The notes under the pieces are model-generated. The model was not told the origin of the DNA and searched no databases. It saw only the letters and a list, made by a program, of their open reading frames with translations. DNA of 64,000 nt from NCBI GenBank assembly GCA_030549495.1, contig JAUIRK010000992.1:62001-126000 (forward strand), written 5' to 3'. The stretch comes from Nectonema munidae. Lineage: Eukaryota; Nematomorpha; Nectonematoida; Nectonematidae. Positions 37,501 to 46,023 of the stretch are shown one piece after another (positions within the stretch are counted from its first letter, which is position 1; each line of letters starts with the position of its first letter). The position numbers and the translations under genes were made by a program.

Positions 37501-40500
37501 TCATTCATCCCAACTCCTCACACTTTTCCTTTTACAAATCCAAGTTGATCATAAGGTATGTGCAAAGCAAAGACCAAGGCTACTACACATGCCAAGTCGT
37601 GAACCACTTTGGAAGCATCAACTTCACATTCAACCTTCAAGTTATTGGTAAAATATGAAAAAGAATTTTTAATGATATATCCTGAGAACTAAATTTAACT
37701 CATTTAGATTATATTGGAGGTCCACATATGCCAGGCGAGCATCCAATCAACACCACCGCCATATCAGGAGATTCTGCTTCTTTCCAATGTCAAATCAAAA
37801 GTGAAATTAAACCTCATGTTCAAGTAACTTTTAAACACTTTTTGAAAAGGCTTTTATTCGCAAGCTTTCTTTTTAGTGGCTCCGAAAAATTTCTTCAGAA
37901 GAATTGGACGTCCTCAATCCAAATACCACAATTAGCGTTGGCGGTTCAAAGTACGCCATTTTAGAAAATGGGCAAATTTGGTCTTTGTCAAACGGATACT
38001 ACATGAGTAAACTCAATATTATAAATGTTCAACCACTGGATGAAGGTCTGTATCTATGTCTCAGCGCTAACTCTCTTGGCTACAATTATCGCACCGCATT
38101 CTTAAGCGTCTCAAAGAGTAATCTTTCCTCATTCTTGCTTATAATCGTGTTTCCTAGTGGGTTTTCCTTTGATTTCAAACTTTCTATTTTATGTAAATAA
38201 ATCTCAGTATATATGCCGTCAATTTGTATGCAGCAAATATTCGTTTTTCAATGGATACGCGCAAATATTTACATATTTGTCTAAATGAAATCATAAACCT
38301 AGTAAATAAATACATTATTTTTAGAAAGCGTGAGTAAGGTTGGCTAGGTACTTGGTTTTCTATAACTCAAGGTCTTGGGTTCGATCCTGCATCAAACCAA
38401 CTTTCTCATAGTTCGATACAAGTGGCGCAATTGTGCCTTCTCGGTGAAAACACCCCATGGTACCTTTACCCTTACCTTCTTTACCTTTATATGAGTTAAC
38501 TCAGCTAAAAAGCATCACTATCATTTTGCAAAGAGTGAAAATACTAAAAATCACAAACAGACAAAATTAGAATAACAGTTAGATGTATCTTGAATTGGAT
38601 TACCCACTACCTTATGCGTTTGATGATCGTAAGGCTTTCAGCACTATTCAGCCAACATACTTTCATTCCAGAAGTTTCGATACCCTTTATCAATGGGACT
38701 AATGCCCATATGAAATCTTTTAACATTTCATCACACATTGCTCCATATTTATCTGCGAAGAAATTTAGATGTGAGTCCAAGAAGTGAAATTTTAATGAGA
38801 TAAGGTAACATTTTGCGCCTTTATCATTTGGAAACGTTCTTGATTCACTCCTTATACTCCAATGACTTCTTGTTGTCCAAAATATTTTCATAGATCAAAT
38901 TGAATTCTCTTTCATCGAGAATTGTCTTAAAGTTGGGATGTTTAAGTACTTCTCTAATTTATATTACTACAAGATACCCTCTCTCAAGTTGGCTTTTGTG
39001 ATTTTGGAAAACTTTTCTACAATATAATCAAAGCATTTTTTATATTGCCCTTAGAAATTATTTTATCATTACAAGCTTAATTTGGAAAGGATGGATTTTA
39101 GCAACATCGATCTGCAGGAAGTTTATTCTTGAAGGTAAATAGTCATGATGTGTTTGCTGCCTGAAACTTGATCCATTACCATTAACATTCCAATTACTTT
39201 TAAATCATCACATATTTTCCATGAGTTTCTTTCATAGACAATGCCATGAATTCTTATCTTCATGAAAGTTCGAAATGATTCATGGAGATGAATGGAGTTT
39301 GCAATAGGAACAGTAGTGGCTTGGGTTTTGTTACCTTTAGAAATTATAGTACAGTACGATATCTTTAAAAAATAGAAGAGGATTCGAAATTCCGTACAAA
39401 AAAAATACTATAAATATGATTTCGACATTAGTACGCTTTTTTTTATCGAATCTTTGACTTATAAATAAATTTATGAATTTGAAGCTTTATAATGACTTTC
39501 TCTAATGACTTTAGTGATAAGATATTTCAGCCAATAAGATGTAATGATTTATTTATTTCTTAACTTAACGCCACTTTATTAAAGCATACATGTAATAGAA
39601 TCGAGAAAGGATATCTTATGAAACTTATTAATTATTCTGCTCTGAAATAAATTTTGACTGATAAAAGATTGAATCTAAAAGACGATATAATTGAAGACAC
39701 TCTTTTTTATGTTGCAATAATCGGATTTTGAATACAATTTTTCAATATTTATCAAATTTTACATGAATTTGTTATCTAACATTATATATCAAATTTGACG
39801 TTTTTAATTTTTTTTAACAAACTTAACTTCTTTAAACGAATAATATTAAAAAAATAGTAAAAATTAAAAAAAAACAATATTAATATGCCTGATTTTACTA
39901 AAGAAAATAGGGAATGTAAAAAACATCAAACAACTCACTTTGATATGATATGTTCGATTACCTTAAAAATACGAAATTTCTTTTCTAATGCTTCAACCGT
40001 AGAGTAGAGATTTTATATTTCATTTTGAAGAGTCAATAAATAAACCAAAACATGATTTTCTCATAAAACTTTAGAATGACTTATAGAGTGTCATTTCTCC
40101 ACGTAGAATTATTGAAATTCTTACCTTGCTATACAAGCAGATACTCCTCTTTCAGTTTTGATGCTATAAGTTATGCTTTATCTTATGAGAGGAATAGGTC
40201 GCTAAAAAGTTCATTCTTTTCAGCTTATAAAACTAAGGTTCAAAATTATATCCATTAGTCAGGTAATCCCAATAGCACTATCATGACAGTAACATCAACA
40301 TCTGTTTTTTGATTACCATCATCTTTCGAAACTAAAATTGGAAGACTTCCATTATGAGGTACGGCGGAATCATTTGCATAATTCTTATACAAAATTTGAT
40401 ATTAATCTTTCATAGAATATCCCATGAGATTTTCTTTCTTTACGCTCCCTGCATATCAATAGAATGGGAAAAGACGTGTCTTATTGCTCTTATTGAACCA

Positions 40501-42264
40501 GTCACGTAAGACATATAATCAAGCTGATCCGATAAAATGTGGTCTTCATAACTTGTCCGTATCTTCAAAAGACTGTTAGAGTATAGCTTATAAATCTTCT
40601 TGATCTCTGGCGTTTTTGTACGTTTTTGAGCCTTAACAATAAATTCCCCACACATTAGAACAACTTCTTTGCGGTCTTCACATTCTTAACACTGTTAAAC
40701 AACTAAAAAATAGATGCAAACGATTATAATTATATTGAATTTGTTATGAAGAAATGCTTCATCAGGCCATTTATGACTGAAAAAGCTTATTTTTCAGACA
40801 AAACTTAAATTGGTTAATTTAAGTTTAAGATGACGTATTGCATCTCAAATATGCAGCAATGGATAATGTAGTTCTTAGCTAAAAACTTTCACATCTTTAA
40901 AACTATATGTGATGATAAAAAACTAATTGTATGTTTGACATCCTGAATTAAAACTTCTTTGATGAAAAATACTTGTTGTTTATAAAAATACATCATTTTA
41001 AAGCAAGCCAAATTTTTAGTTAGTAAACTTATAGCTTTTCAAGTTCAAATTGGTACTAAGTATATTAAAAGATTTTGTTTGTTAATATCTAAAATATTTT
41101 AATGTTTACTTTATTTAAAGAAAAAAAACTAAAGTTTTTTCATTTATTTTGATGAAGGTATCAAATTGGCACTAAGTTAATTCAAAACCTTATATTTAAT
41201 GAAATATAAGAAATATAGATTTATTGCAATGAAGCAGACTAATAACTTTAATAGATTCATATTTTTTCAAATTCACAAATCCTGAATTCATATCTTCGTA
41301 ATTCAGAAACTTTTTCCTGAAGGGTATTTTTCGACAAGTTTTTGCTTCATTTCATTTTTAATAATTGCCCATATGTTTTCTACATGATTCAACATTGGAC
41401 TATACGGTCGAAGTCTTAAAATTTGAAAATCTTTGAACAGAGAGCCAAGGTACAATTCATCACTCAATGATACGCTGTTCATTCAAGAAAATAGATTTTT
41501 ACAATTGGATGAAAGAATGTTTAAAAAACGATCAATTTTTATCATGTAGCTGCAGTGTTCGAAAAACGCAATATTGAATTTTAATCTGTTCAAAGATTTT
41601 CAAATTTGTATCAGATAAATAACTAAGGAGTTAATTACTTCCTTCATTAGAGAATTAGTTTAAAAAAAATAGATGAATGCGTATCAGTCAACTCCTCTAG
41701 TTATTGTTAATGTGAATGTACAAAGATTTTTCTGTTTAGCTTTGCGTGTGTCAAAAATACATCACTCACTGCTTTCCTTAAATTGTTATTCTTCTGATTT
41801 AAGAAGATAAAGAAAAGGGAAAGGAAGTTAAATGGAATGTTGGCAGCAACTGGTACACCTTCGTTCTTATCATTTTTCCCGTTTTTGCGATCCTCGTCGT
41901 TATCTTCATTGCAATATTCATTTACAATCGCCTGAAACTGCCACCAAATTTTCCGTCCAAAAGTATTTCGCAAAAGAACTGCGAGGTGAATTCTCCTGAC
42001 TTCTTTTCTTTGTGTTGCGAATTTATTTGTTTTTTTCTTCACAAGAAATGTCAAGCAACAGAGTACGCTCCAACGCCTTCTCTTCCATGTCCAGAGTACT
42101 CTTCTACTCTCTTGAGCAGCAGTCACTATGCTCTCTGCAATAACGCGATGCCTACCCTAAACTACCAAAAAATGTCAGCGTCTAAAAGTGGTACATACAA
42201 CCAGCAATACGGCCAGTTCTATTGTCCCAAGGACATCAACAACTTCAAATCTTATATTCTTTGA
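28438..42264 (+). CDS. FGFRL1: FGFRL1 (FGFR-like 1, kinase-less FGF receptor), eight exons
   Basis: This is a type I membrane protein of the FGF receptor family that lacks the tyrosine kinase. Vertebrate FGFRL1 binds FGFs and heparin and acts in cell adhesion and as a decoy or modulator. Exons: 28438-28513, 30241-30516, 37207-37281, 37363-37647, 37708-37823, 37877-38117, 41804-41985, 42046-42264. All introns are GT-AG; phases are 1,1,1,1,0,1,0. They join into 1470 nt, 489 residues (human: 504). Residues 1-21 are a signal peptide. Ig domains have Cys pairs 50/99, 171/219 and 265/337. The membrane span is about 373-397, with a 92-residue tail. Family-specific words are ISVGGSKYAILENGQIWS and LSANSLGYNYRTAFLSV, matching the third Ig domain of FGFRL1 rather than of kinase FGFRs. 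No intact kinase exon follows. The assignment is strong; individual splice sites are predictions. Confidence 0.9.
28514..30240 (+). other. FGFRL1 intron 1
   Basis: A 1727-bp intron, GTAAGA to TTTTTAG. It is AT-rich. A GC-richer patch near 29255-29310 may be an old repeat. No other gene was seen. Confidence 0.7.
30241..30516 (+). CDS. FGFRL1: FGFRL1 exon 2 (Ig domain 1)
   Basis: Encodes residues 26-117. It starts GPPKLTSKVHSEK, like vertebrate FGFRL1 (GPPKVSDKV). The Ig core is LLLPCSIEAYPKPYYKWYKD (Cys50, Trp62) and DTGKYACLAVNGFGS (Cys99). One whole Ig domain is in one exon with phase-1 borders, as usual in this family. The donor is CTAG|GTATGT. Confidence 0.9.
30866..31527 (+). mobile_element. 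Short hAT element with inverted ends
   Basis: The left end is CAGAGTAGAGATATATCGGA. The right end, in reverse complement, is CAGAAGTAGAGATGTATCGG. Between them 31009-31120 encodes VATFLDPRFKSKLF then TTNKVKTFLLNLYDE. 'A-T-F-L-D-P-R-F-K' is a signature of ZBED-type hAT transposases. About 660 bp remain, so most of the transposase is lost. It looks like an internal-deletion derivative. A clear 8-bp TSD was not seen. Confidence 0.7.
31980..33122 (-). pseudogene. Unnamed multi-copy family, copy 1 (transposase-like?)
   Basis: Two open segments, 32775-33122 and 32210-32791, are linked by one frame change. A further conserved part lies at about 32040-32215, with a stop. In order: YRKRSQDLLALF, TNWRLFIDASINSIKAVLLH, WHVCADFMVIAMLTGLQLGY, SKFCCFLCLWNSRLREEHY, LGLFKQFVKALDRESSAF, VFIGPQIRKIALD, SLKVHVLHSHLDFFAENL, DEHGESFHQDISVMERRFKG, KWNPGMLADYCWGI. 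I recognise this from memory as a family predicted repeatedly in arthropod and Hydra genomes as 'uncharacterized protein', with no known function. Conserved Asp (RLFID, C-x-D) and Glu (HGESFH) plus a CxxC pair would suit an RNase H-type transposase; this is inference. It lies in FGFRL1 intron 2 on the opposite strand. The N-terminal Cys region seen in copy 3 was not found. Confidence 0.6.
33123..36164. other. Middle of FGFRL1 intron 2
   Basis: AT-rich with no recognised element. Two GC-richer spots (34960-35000 and 35830-35870) may be old transposon tips. An 84-residue minus-strand ORF at 33930-34184 shows no domain. Confidence 0.45.
36165..36560 (-). pseudogene. LINE reverse-transcriptase fragment (RTE/BovB-like)
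   Basis: Minus-strand pieces give LLFADXGTIIEDSPEELK (equivalent of the RT 'Y-A-D-D' active site, here FAD followed by a stop). Then come HGEELKELKDFK and LGSSVCNEGDCGKDIQAKIN (the 'F-K-Y-L-G-S-x-x-x-x-x-G' thumb region). It is badly broken. Downstream on the plus strand is a poly-A-like run at 36090-36120. A short fossil inside FGFRL1 intron 2. Confidence 0.55.
37207..37281 (+). CDS. FGFRL1: FGFRL1 exon 3 (linker between Ig1 and Ig2)
   Basis: Encodes residues 118-142, KNDQNNAAKRQDDLENKYSK then LEDG: hydrophilic and charged. It sits where FGF receptors carry the acid box or linker. Acceptor TTACTCTTAG, donor A|GTAAGT, both phase 1. It could be skipped without a frame change, so alternative splicing is possible, as for the first Ig region of other FGF receptors. 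Confidence 0.75.
37363..37647 (+). CDS. FGFRL1: FGFRL1 exon 4 (Ig domain 2)
   Basis: Encodes residues 143-237: KPTFTRFDSMKRLVKV, YVNFECSTTSNPKGEIKWFK (Cys171, Trp183), SKDQGYYTCQVVNHFGSINF (Cys219). This matches the second Ig domain of FGFRL1. The basic run MKRLVKVRKSAR lies where vertebrate FGF receptors bind heparan sulfate. Phase 1 on both sides; introns of 81 and 60 bp flank it. Confidence 0.88.
37708..37823 (+). CDS. FGFRL1: FGFRL1 exon 5 (Ig domain 3, first half)
   Basis: Encodes residues 238-276: GEHPINTTAISGDSASFQCQ then IKSEIKPHVQ (Cys265). The exon stops in phase 0 right after 'K-P-H-V-Q', the same point at which vertebrate FGFR exon IIIa ends before 'W-L-K'. The following intron is 53 bp. 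Confidence 0.88.
37877..38117 (+). CDS. FGFRL1: FGFRL1 exon 6 (Ig domain 3, second half)
   Basis: Encodes residues 277-356 plus one base: WLRKISSEELDVLNPNTT, ISVGGSKYAILENGQIWS, MSKLNIINVQPLDEGLYLC (Cys337) and NSLGYNYRTAFLSVSK. These words are diagnostic for FGFRL1. Donor A|GTAATC, phase 1. No alternative second half was seen. Confidence 0.88.
38330..38500 (+). repeat. tRNA-derived SINE, copy C
   Basis: The fullest of three copies. GTGAGTAAGGTTGGCTAGG (A-box-like), TATAACTCAAGGTCTTGG, then a perfect B box GGTTCGATCC at 38378-38387. The body has GCGCAATTGTGCCTTCTCGG and ends in TACCTTTACCCTTACC, a simple pyrimidine-rich tail. A piece of the same body (AATTGTGCCTTCTCAATGAAAA) appears at 27524-27545. 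Confidence 0.7.
38607..39350 (-). pseudogene. Unnamed multi-copy family, copy 2 (heavily decayed)
   Basis: Minus-strand pieces, in order from 39350 down: GNKTQATTVPIANSIHLHES, WKICDDLKVIGMLM, then around 39010-38900 'REG...IREVLKHPNFKTILDERE', then SLKFHFLDSHLNFFADKYGA and DEMLKDFIWALVPLIKGIET. They align in the same order with copies 1 and 3 (WHVCADFMVIAML, PQIRKIALDETF, HVLHSHLDFFAENL). Many stops and frame changes. It lies inside FGFRL1 intron 6 on the opposite strand. Confidence 0.6.
40270..40655 (-). other. Unidentified minus-strand ORF relic
   Basis: A 71-codon open frame (40440-40655) reads MCGEFIVKAQKRTKTPEIKK then YVTGSIRAIRHVFSHSID. In a nearby frame, 40270-40360 gives LVSKDDGNQKTDVDVTVMI. 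It looks like transposon coding remains, but I do not recognise the family. Confidence 0.25.
41290..41580 (-). pseudogene. Tc1/IS630-type (DDE_3) transposase fragment
   Basis: The minus strand gives FQILRLRPYSPMLNHVENIW followed by AIIKNEMKQKL. 'P-Y-S-P-x-L-N-P-x-E-x-x-W' is the third catalytic block of Tc1/IS630 DDE transposases; here Pro is replaced by His and the Glu is kept. Only the C-terminal third is recognisable. A fossil within FGFRL1 intron 6. Confidence 0.6.
41804..41985 (+). CDS. FGFRL1: FGFRL1 exon 7 (membrane span)
   Basis: Encodes residues 357-417: KDKEKGKEVKWNVGSN (juxtamembrane), WYTFVLIIFPVFAILVVIFI then AIFIY (membrane span), NRLKLPPNFPSKS (basic inner side). Y-N-R-L directly after the span is a possible Y-x-x-Phi sorting signal. 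Acceptor TGATTTAAG, phase 1; donor GAG|GTGAAT, phase 0. Confidence 0.85.
42046..42264 (+). CDS. FGFRL1: FGFRL1 exon 8 (cytoplasmic tail and stop)
   Basis: Encodes residues 418-489 and ends ...NNFKSYIL with TGA. The tail has no kinase. It is rich in Tyr, Ser and Cys (ATEYAPTPSLPCPEYS, SGTYNQQYGQFYCPKD). The His-rich stretch of vertebrate FGFRL1 is missing, but a clustered-tyrosine segment remains. The acceptor is CTTCACAAG after a 60-bp intron. Confidence 0.85.
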   Translation, partial: KCQATEYAPTPSLPCPEYSSTLLSSSHYALCNNAMPTLNYQKMSASKSGTYNQQYGQFYCPKDINNFKSYIL

Positions 42265-42424
42265 TATTGTACCTCATCTCCTTTGAGAGTTTATTCACAC
42301 GCTCAGTGCTGCAAAATGAATGATTCATACTTTTCAGGCATACCTACGATATATGATCTAGTTGTTGAGCAATATGATTGAAGATCTTTTATTGTAATTA
42401 CATTTATAAAGTATGATTATTATA

Positions 42425-42430
42425 AATAAA
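42425..42430 (+). terminator. FGFRL1 polyadenylation signal
   Basis: AATAAA, 161 bp after the stop codon, in an AT-rich 3' UTR. Confidence 0.55.
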
Positions 42431-42774
42431 TATATTCTTTTATATTTAAGCATCTATTATACACCAGTTTTCTTCTTTAAATCATTGATTTTATTCATTA
42501 GGAAGAGTTATGTAAAAACTAAATGAAATGAGCAAGCAAAAAGTTATCACAAAAAGGGATAAACCATTAGTTAACAACTAGGACTTACTTTAGTTGAAAT
42601 CACATTATCTTATAAGTGTAAAGAAATGGCAACGGGCAAGGGAAGTAGTGTTTACTTAGTCCAGCTTCTAGGGACTGAAATGATCAATTAACTTGCATTA
42701 GTTATCTTTGAGAAGCTTTAAGATTATTCTAATTTCATCAAGGCAATTTTAGTATCTTATCAGAAGGTATAAGC
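42431..42774. other. Spacer between FGFRL1 and the hAT stack
   Basis: No feature was seen. Confidence 0.5.
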
Positions 42775-43182
42775 CAGGGTTTCCCAACCGGTGGGTCTCG
42801 ACCCACAAGGTGGTCGAATAGGTAAGACAAGGGGGTCGCAAATTAATGTAAAAAGTAACTAAAAAAATATCAATTACATTATGAATTTAAAAATTTGGAG
42901 ATATATAGCGTTCGTTTTTATTCAATTTCAATTTTTAAGAATTTTTCATTAGTTCTAGTTTTTTGCAACTAATCATTTATATTTTTAAATAATATTATCA
43001 ATATTTTGATGATATTTGTTATCGCATGTTCATTCGTAATTATAAAATTTGAATAACTTTCAGAATGAAATAAGAATTTGAAAAATTTTGCATTCGCGAG
43101 CACATATGTATGGCATTTTGATTGACCTTCCAATTGTCTTTTTTATTTCATATCTACTGTTTTATTCATACATTTTTATCAA

Positions 43183-43220
43183 TGGCTAAACGACGAAAAT
43201 ACTCTGAGAGTTACCTAAAC
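43183..43220 (+). pseudogene. hAT transposase, first piece before the insertion
   Basis: Encodes MAKRRKYSESYLN, the usual start of ZBED5-like transposases, up to the TSD of the inserted element. Confidence 0.7.
43213..43220 (+). repeat. 8-bp target-site duplication, left
   Basis: ACCTAAAC, repeated exactly at 46268-46275. Confidence 0.9.
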
Positions 43221-43706
43221 CAGGGGCGCACATCCGCCCCCCCCCCCCCATGGTGTTTTCTGGGGGGGGGGGCGAAATTGACCTTCGCCCCCCCCCCCCC
43301 CCATAATTTTATATAAGTAAGAGTTGCTGCTTGTTTATAAAACATGTATGATGATCGCATAGAAGGAATGCAGACTTTCAAATCAATCAAACATCATGCC
43401 AAGCTGCTCTGAAATTCCTATCGAACATATTTTACAGACGATGCGTGAGAGCTATATAATAATAATCCATTGCTTCAATATGCACACAATAAGTAAGCAA
43501 TGTTTATCACAGTGTCTCCTCTGTAGTATTTTAAAGCAAACACATGTTGATGATCCTCTAGATTTTCTTATCTTCTGTCACAGTGATTCTATTTCTCTTT
43601 CTTTCTCCTCTGTTTTTCTCTTCCGCTTTCTCTGCTAAAACTCAATCATTCACTCAAGCTCTCTTCTCTTGTTAAGCTCTCCTATCTCATTCAGTTCTCT
43701 TCTCTC

Positions 43707-43902
43707 CAGTGACGTAGCTAGGCTGGGGCATGAGGGGCCGTGCCCACACTCCTATGTACCGCATGGTGCCCCATGCATCTTATGCGATATCAGTTTTTGA
43801 AAATTTCTCCAATGAAAGGGTCAAGAAAGTATAAATAATGTTGCGCAAGTTTTTTGTTTTAAAATTGTGCCCTTCTATCAACTTTTTTTGACTACACCAC
43901 TG
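43707..43902. mobile_element. hAT-type MITE
   Basis: The left end is CAGTGACGTAGCTAGG; the right end in reverse complement is CAGTGGTGTAGTCAAAA, sharing CAGTG-n-n-GTAG. The flanking octamers CTTCTCTC (43699-43706) and CTTCTGTC (43903-43910) match at 7 of 8 positions, consistent with an aged 8-bp TSD. 196 bp, no coding capacity. Confidence 0.75.
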
Positions 43903-44310
43903 CTTCTGTCTAATTTGCATTTAGAGTTAAATTAAAATAGTTTTCAATCGTTACAATTTTATATCAATGAATATTGTTAGACTCGCGCTAAGAAATTTTT
44001 TTCAACAAAAGTCACTTGATCTTTATCACTACGTTTGCTACATTTTGTAACATTTGAAAACTAATTTTTTCAAGTCAAGAAATTTTTTTAATAGCTATAA
44101 TTTTATAAGTAACACTGTACATAATCAAATCACTTTTTTAAAGAAAATTTGTTGATTATTATAGTAAAAATATATCGAAACAAAATGTTTAGGTTGTTAA
44201 AAATGTACTTAATCTATTTGTGACAGCTGTCAGAATTTTATTTGTAGACAGAAATATTCAAAAAAACGCCATGATTTTCCTTTTTCGTATATTTTGATTT
44301 ATGTTAGTTT

Positions 44311-44571
44311 GGTCCTCGGACATTTCGCCCATTATTTTCATAAGACAGTTCGTCCCATGGACAATTCGCCCCATTATTTTCATAAGACATTTTGTCTCAT
44401 GGACAATTCTAAAAAATTAAGAGATAAATTGATTAATTTGAAATAATTTAATAGAGATAAAATAAACAAGAATATAAATTTTTTTAATAATTTTACACAT
44501 ATAATAAGCAAAGATGGATGATACTAATAGCCTATGAGACAATTTGTCAGGGGGCGAAATGTCTGTAGACC
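44311..44571. mobile_element. MITE with GGTC...GACC inverted ends
   Basis: The left end is GGTCCTCGGACATTTCGCCC. The right end in reverse complement is GGTCTACAGACATTTCGCCC. They match at 17 of 20 positions. The left arm holds a near-tandem block (CCATTATTTTCATAAGACA twice). The length is 261 bp. Flanking duplication is unclear. Confidence 0.7.
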
Positions 44572-44867
44572 GTTATTTAAATAATTTTTTAATTATAAGA
44601 GGTAGCTACTTAAACGTTGGCTTTTGCTGCTTATAAAAACTTGAAAATATCAAATAAACTCTCATTCTTTATGCCTCCTATTATTTTGAAATTATTCTGA
44701 GAACAGACGGTTCCATTTTAAAATAGTGAAAATTGGTTTATTAGTTTATTTTGTTTCCTTTCTCTCTTATGTTAATTATGTAGCAAATTTTTCAATTTTG
44801 AGTGGTGCAGTGGATGTATTTTCATTGACCAGGCACTGATGTACCGCTTATGTCAAACTATGAACAA

Positions 44868-44946
44868 ATTTGTATCGATGAGGAATCGAATCCAGAGGCT
44901 TCCGTGCTATGTCCATCATCTCAACCAACTTGCCATGCCACACATA
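44868..44946 (-). repeat. tRNA-like sequence (SINE head or tRNA pseudogene)
   Basis: On the minus strand GGCATGGCAAGTTGGTTGAG (A-box region, 44920-44939) is followed, at tRNA-like spacing, by GGATTCGATTCCT (B-box, 44881-44893). It differs from the SINE at 8105/20315/38330. It lies inside the inserted hAT element. A folded tRNA was not verified. Confidence 0.4.
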
Positions 44947-45434
44947 GATAGAGTATGCTGTAGGGGATACGTCAAATTAGTTTTCAAAAAACTTAAGTTA
45001 TGCACTAAAATTTTTTAGTTTTTGTTGAAGCTCTATAACTTTTTCTGATAGACTTTTTTTCCTTAAAAGTTATTATAAAAGGCAAATCATTGCAAAATGT
45101 TAACAGTTATTTTACTTTTTGTAGCTTGTATAATGAAATAATGCGATCTTAATTTTTTGTTTTATTTTTGTTTGCACAATTATAACTTCGTTTTATACCC
45201 TTGCCCCTGAATCAGTCACATTTTTTCATATAAACATCACAGGTTATCTAGTAGACTCTTTGCCTTTAGACTACATTTACTCATATAAAACTATCCAACC
45301 TTCAGTTATTTGTTTTCTCTATGAATCAAATATCCTTTCATCAATTCCTGTAATGTGCCTGGTAGACTACTTTATTTTTCAAATCAAAAACCCTATTCCA
45401 CCCCCTAACATTTTTGGATTTTTTTAAACTAGTG

Positions 45435-45444
45435 TATATTCGAT
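45435..45444 (+). repeat. 10-bp target-site duplication, left
   Basis: TATATTCGAT, repeated exactly at 46014-46023. Confidence 0.75.
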
Positions 45445-46013
45445 GGTTGTAGGTAAAAATGCCCCCAATTAAAAAGTAGGAAAAAATGCCCCCTAATTTT
45501 TGATTTTCAGGATTTTTTATAATTATATAAATATTTTTATTTGGTACCGTTTTGAAAGGCTAAATTCCTAAAATTTCTTAATCTATAGGGTTTTTTCTTT
45601 ATAAAGTTCTTGAAAACAATAGCAAAGGTGCATATTTGTGGGAATGTGTTCTTAAAATAAGTTAAAATACAAATTATATTTAGAAAGTGTTCTGATACAC
45701 ACAAAGTCCAAAAATATTTGCTGTTTTATAAAAAAAATTTTTGTATTTAAAAAATTGTCGTATGCTGAATTTTTTAGTTTACTTTAATTAAATTTTAAAT
45801 GTTTTAAATGAAAAGTTAACTTTTTTTTTACAAAAAATCTTTATTTGACATATCTTTTTTAAAAATTTTAATTAATAATTTTTTGAAATTTTTTGTGTTG
45901 GGGCATTTTTTCCTAATTTAAATTGGGGCATTTTTACTGGGGGCATTTTTTCCTACTTTTTAATTGGGGGCATTTTTTCCTACTTTTTAATTGGGGCCAT
46001 TTTTTCTGCGCAC
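45445..46013. mobile_element. MITE with long AT/GC-patterned inverted arms
   Basis: The left arm (45455-45495) reads TAAAAATGCCCCCAATTAAA then AAGTAGGAAAAAATGCCCCC. The right arm repeats its reverse complement (TTTTTTCCTACTTTTTAATT within GGGGGCATTTTTTCC) about three times in tandem at 45900-46005. The element is 569 bp. A perfect 10-bp duplication (TATATTCGAT) flanks it; a 9-10-bp duplication points to a Mutator-like or related transposase, but the ends are not diagnostic. Confidence 0.7.
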
Positions 46014-46023
46014 TATATTCGAT
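46014..46023 (+). repeat. 10-bp target-site duplication, right
   Basis: TATATTCGAT, exact copy of 45435-45444. Confidence 0.75.

Larger units (their letters stand above)
38118..41803 (+). other. FGFRL1 intron 6
   Basis: A 3686-bp intron from GTAATC to TTCTGATTTAAG. It contains a SINE (38330-38500), a decayed minus-strand copy of the unnamed family (38607-39350), an unidentified minus-strand ORF relic (40270-40655) and a Tc1/IS630-type transposase fragment (41290-41580). A direct phase-1 join from exon 6 to exon 7 works, so no missing exon is needed. Confidence 0.7.

Noticed and set aside
41707-42126. 139-codon minus-strand ORF
   Set aside because: Antisense of FGFRL1 exons 7 and 8, whose plus-strand reading gives a membrane span, a spliced frame and a stop.
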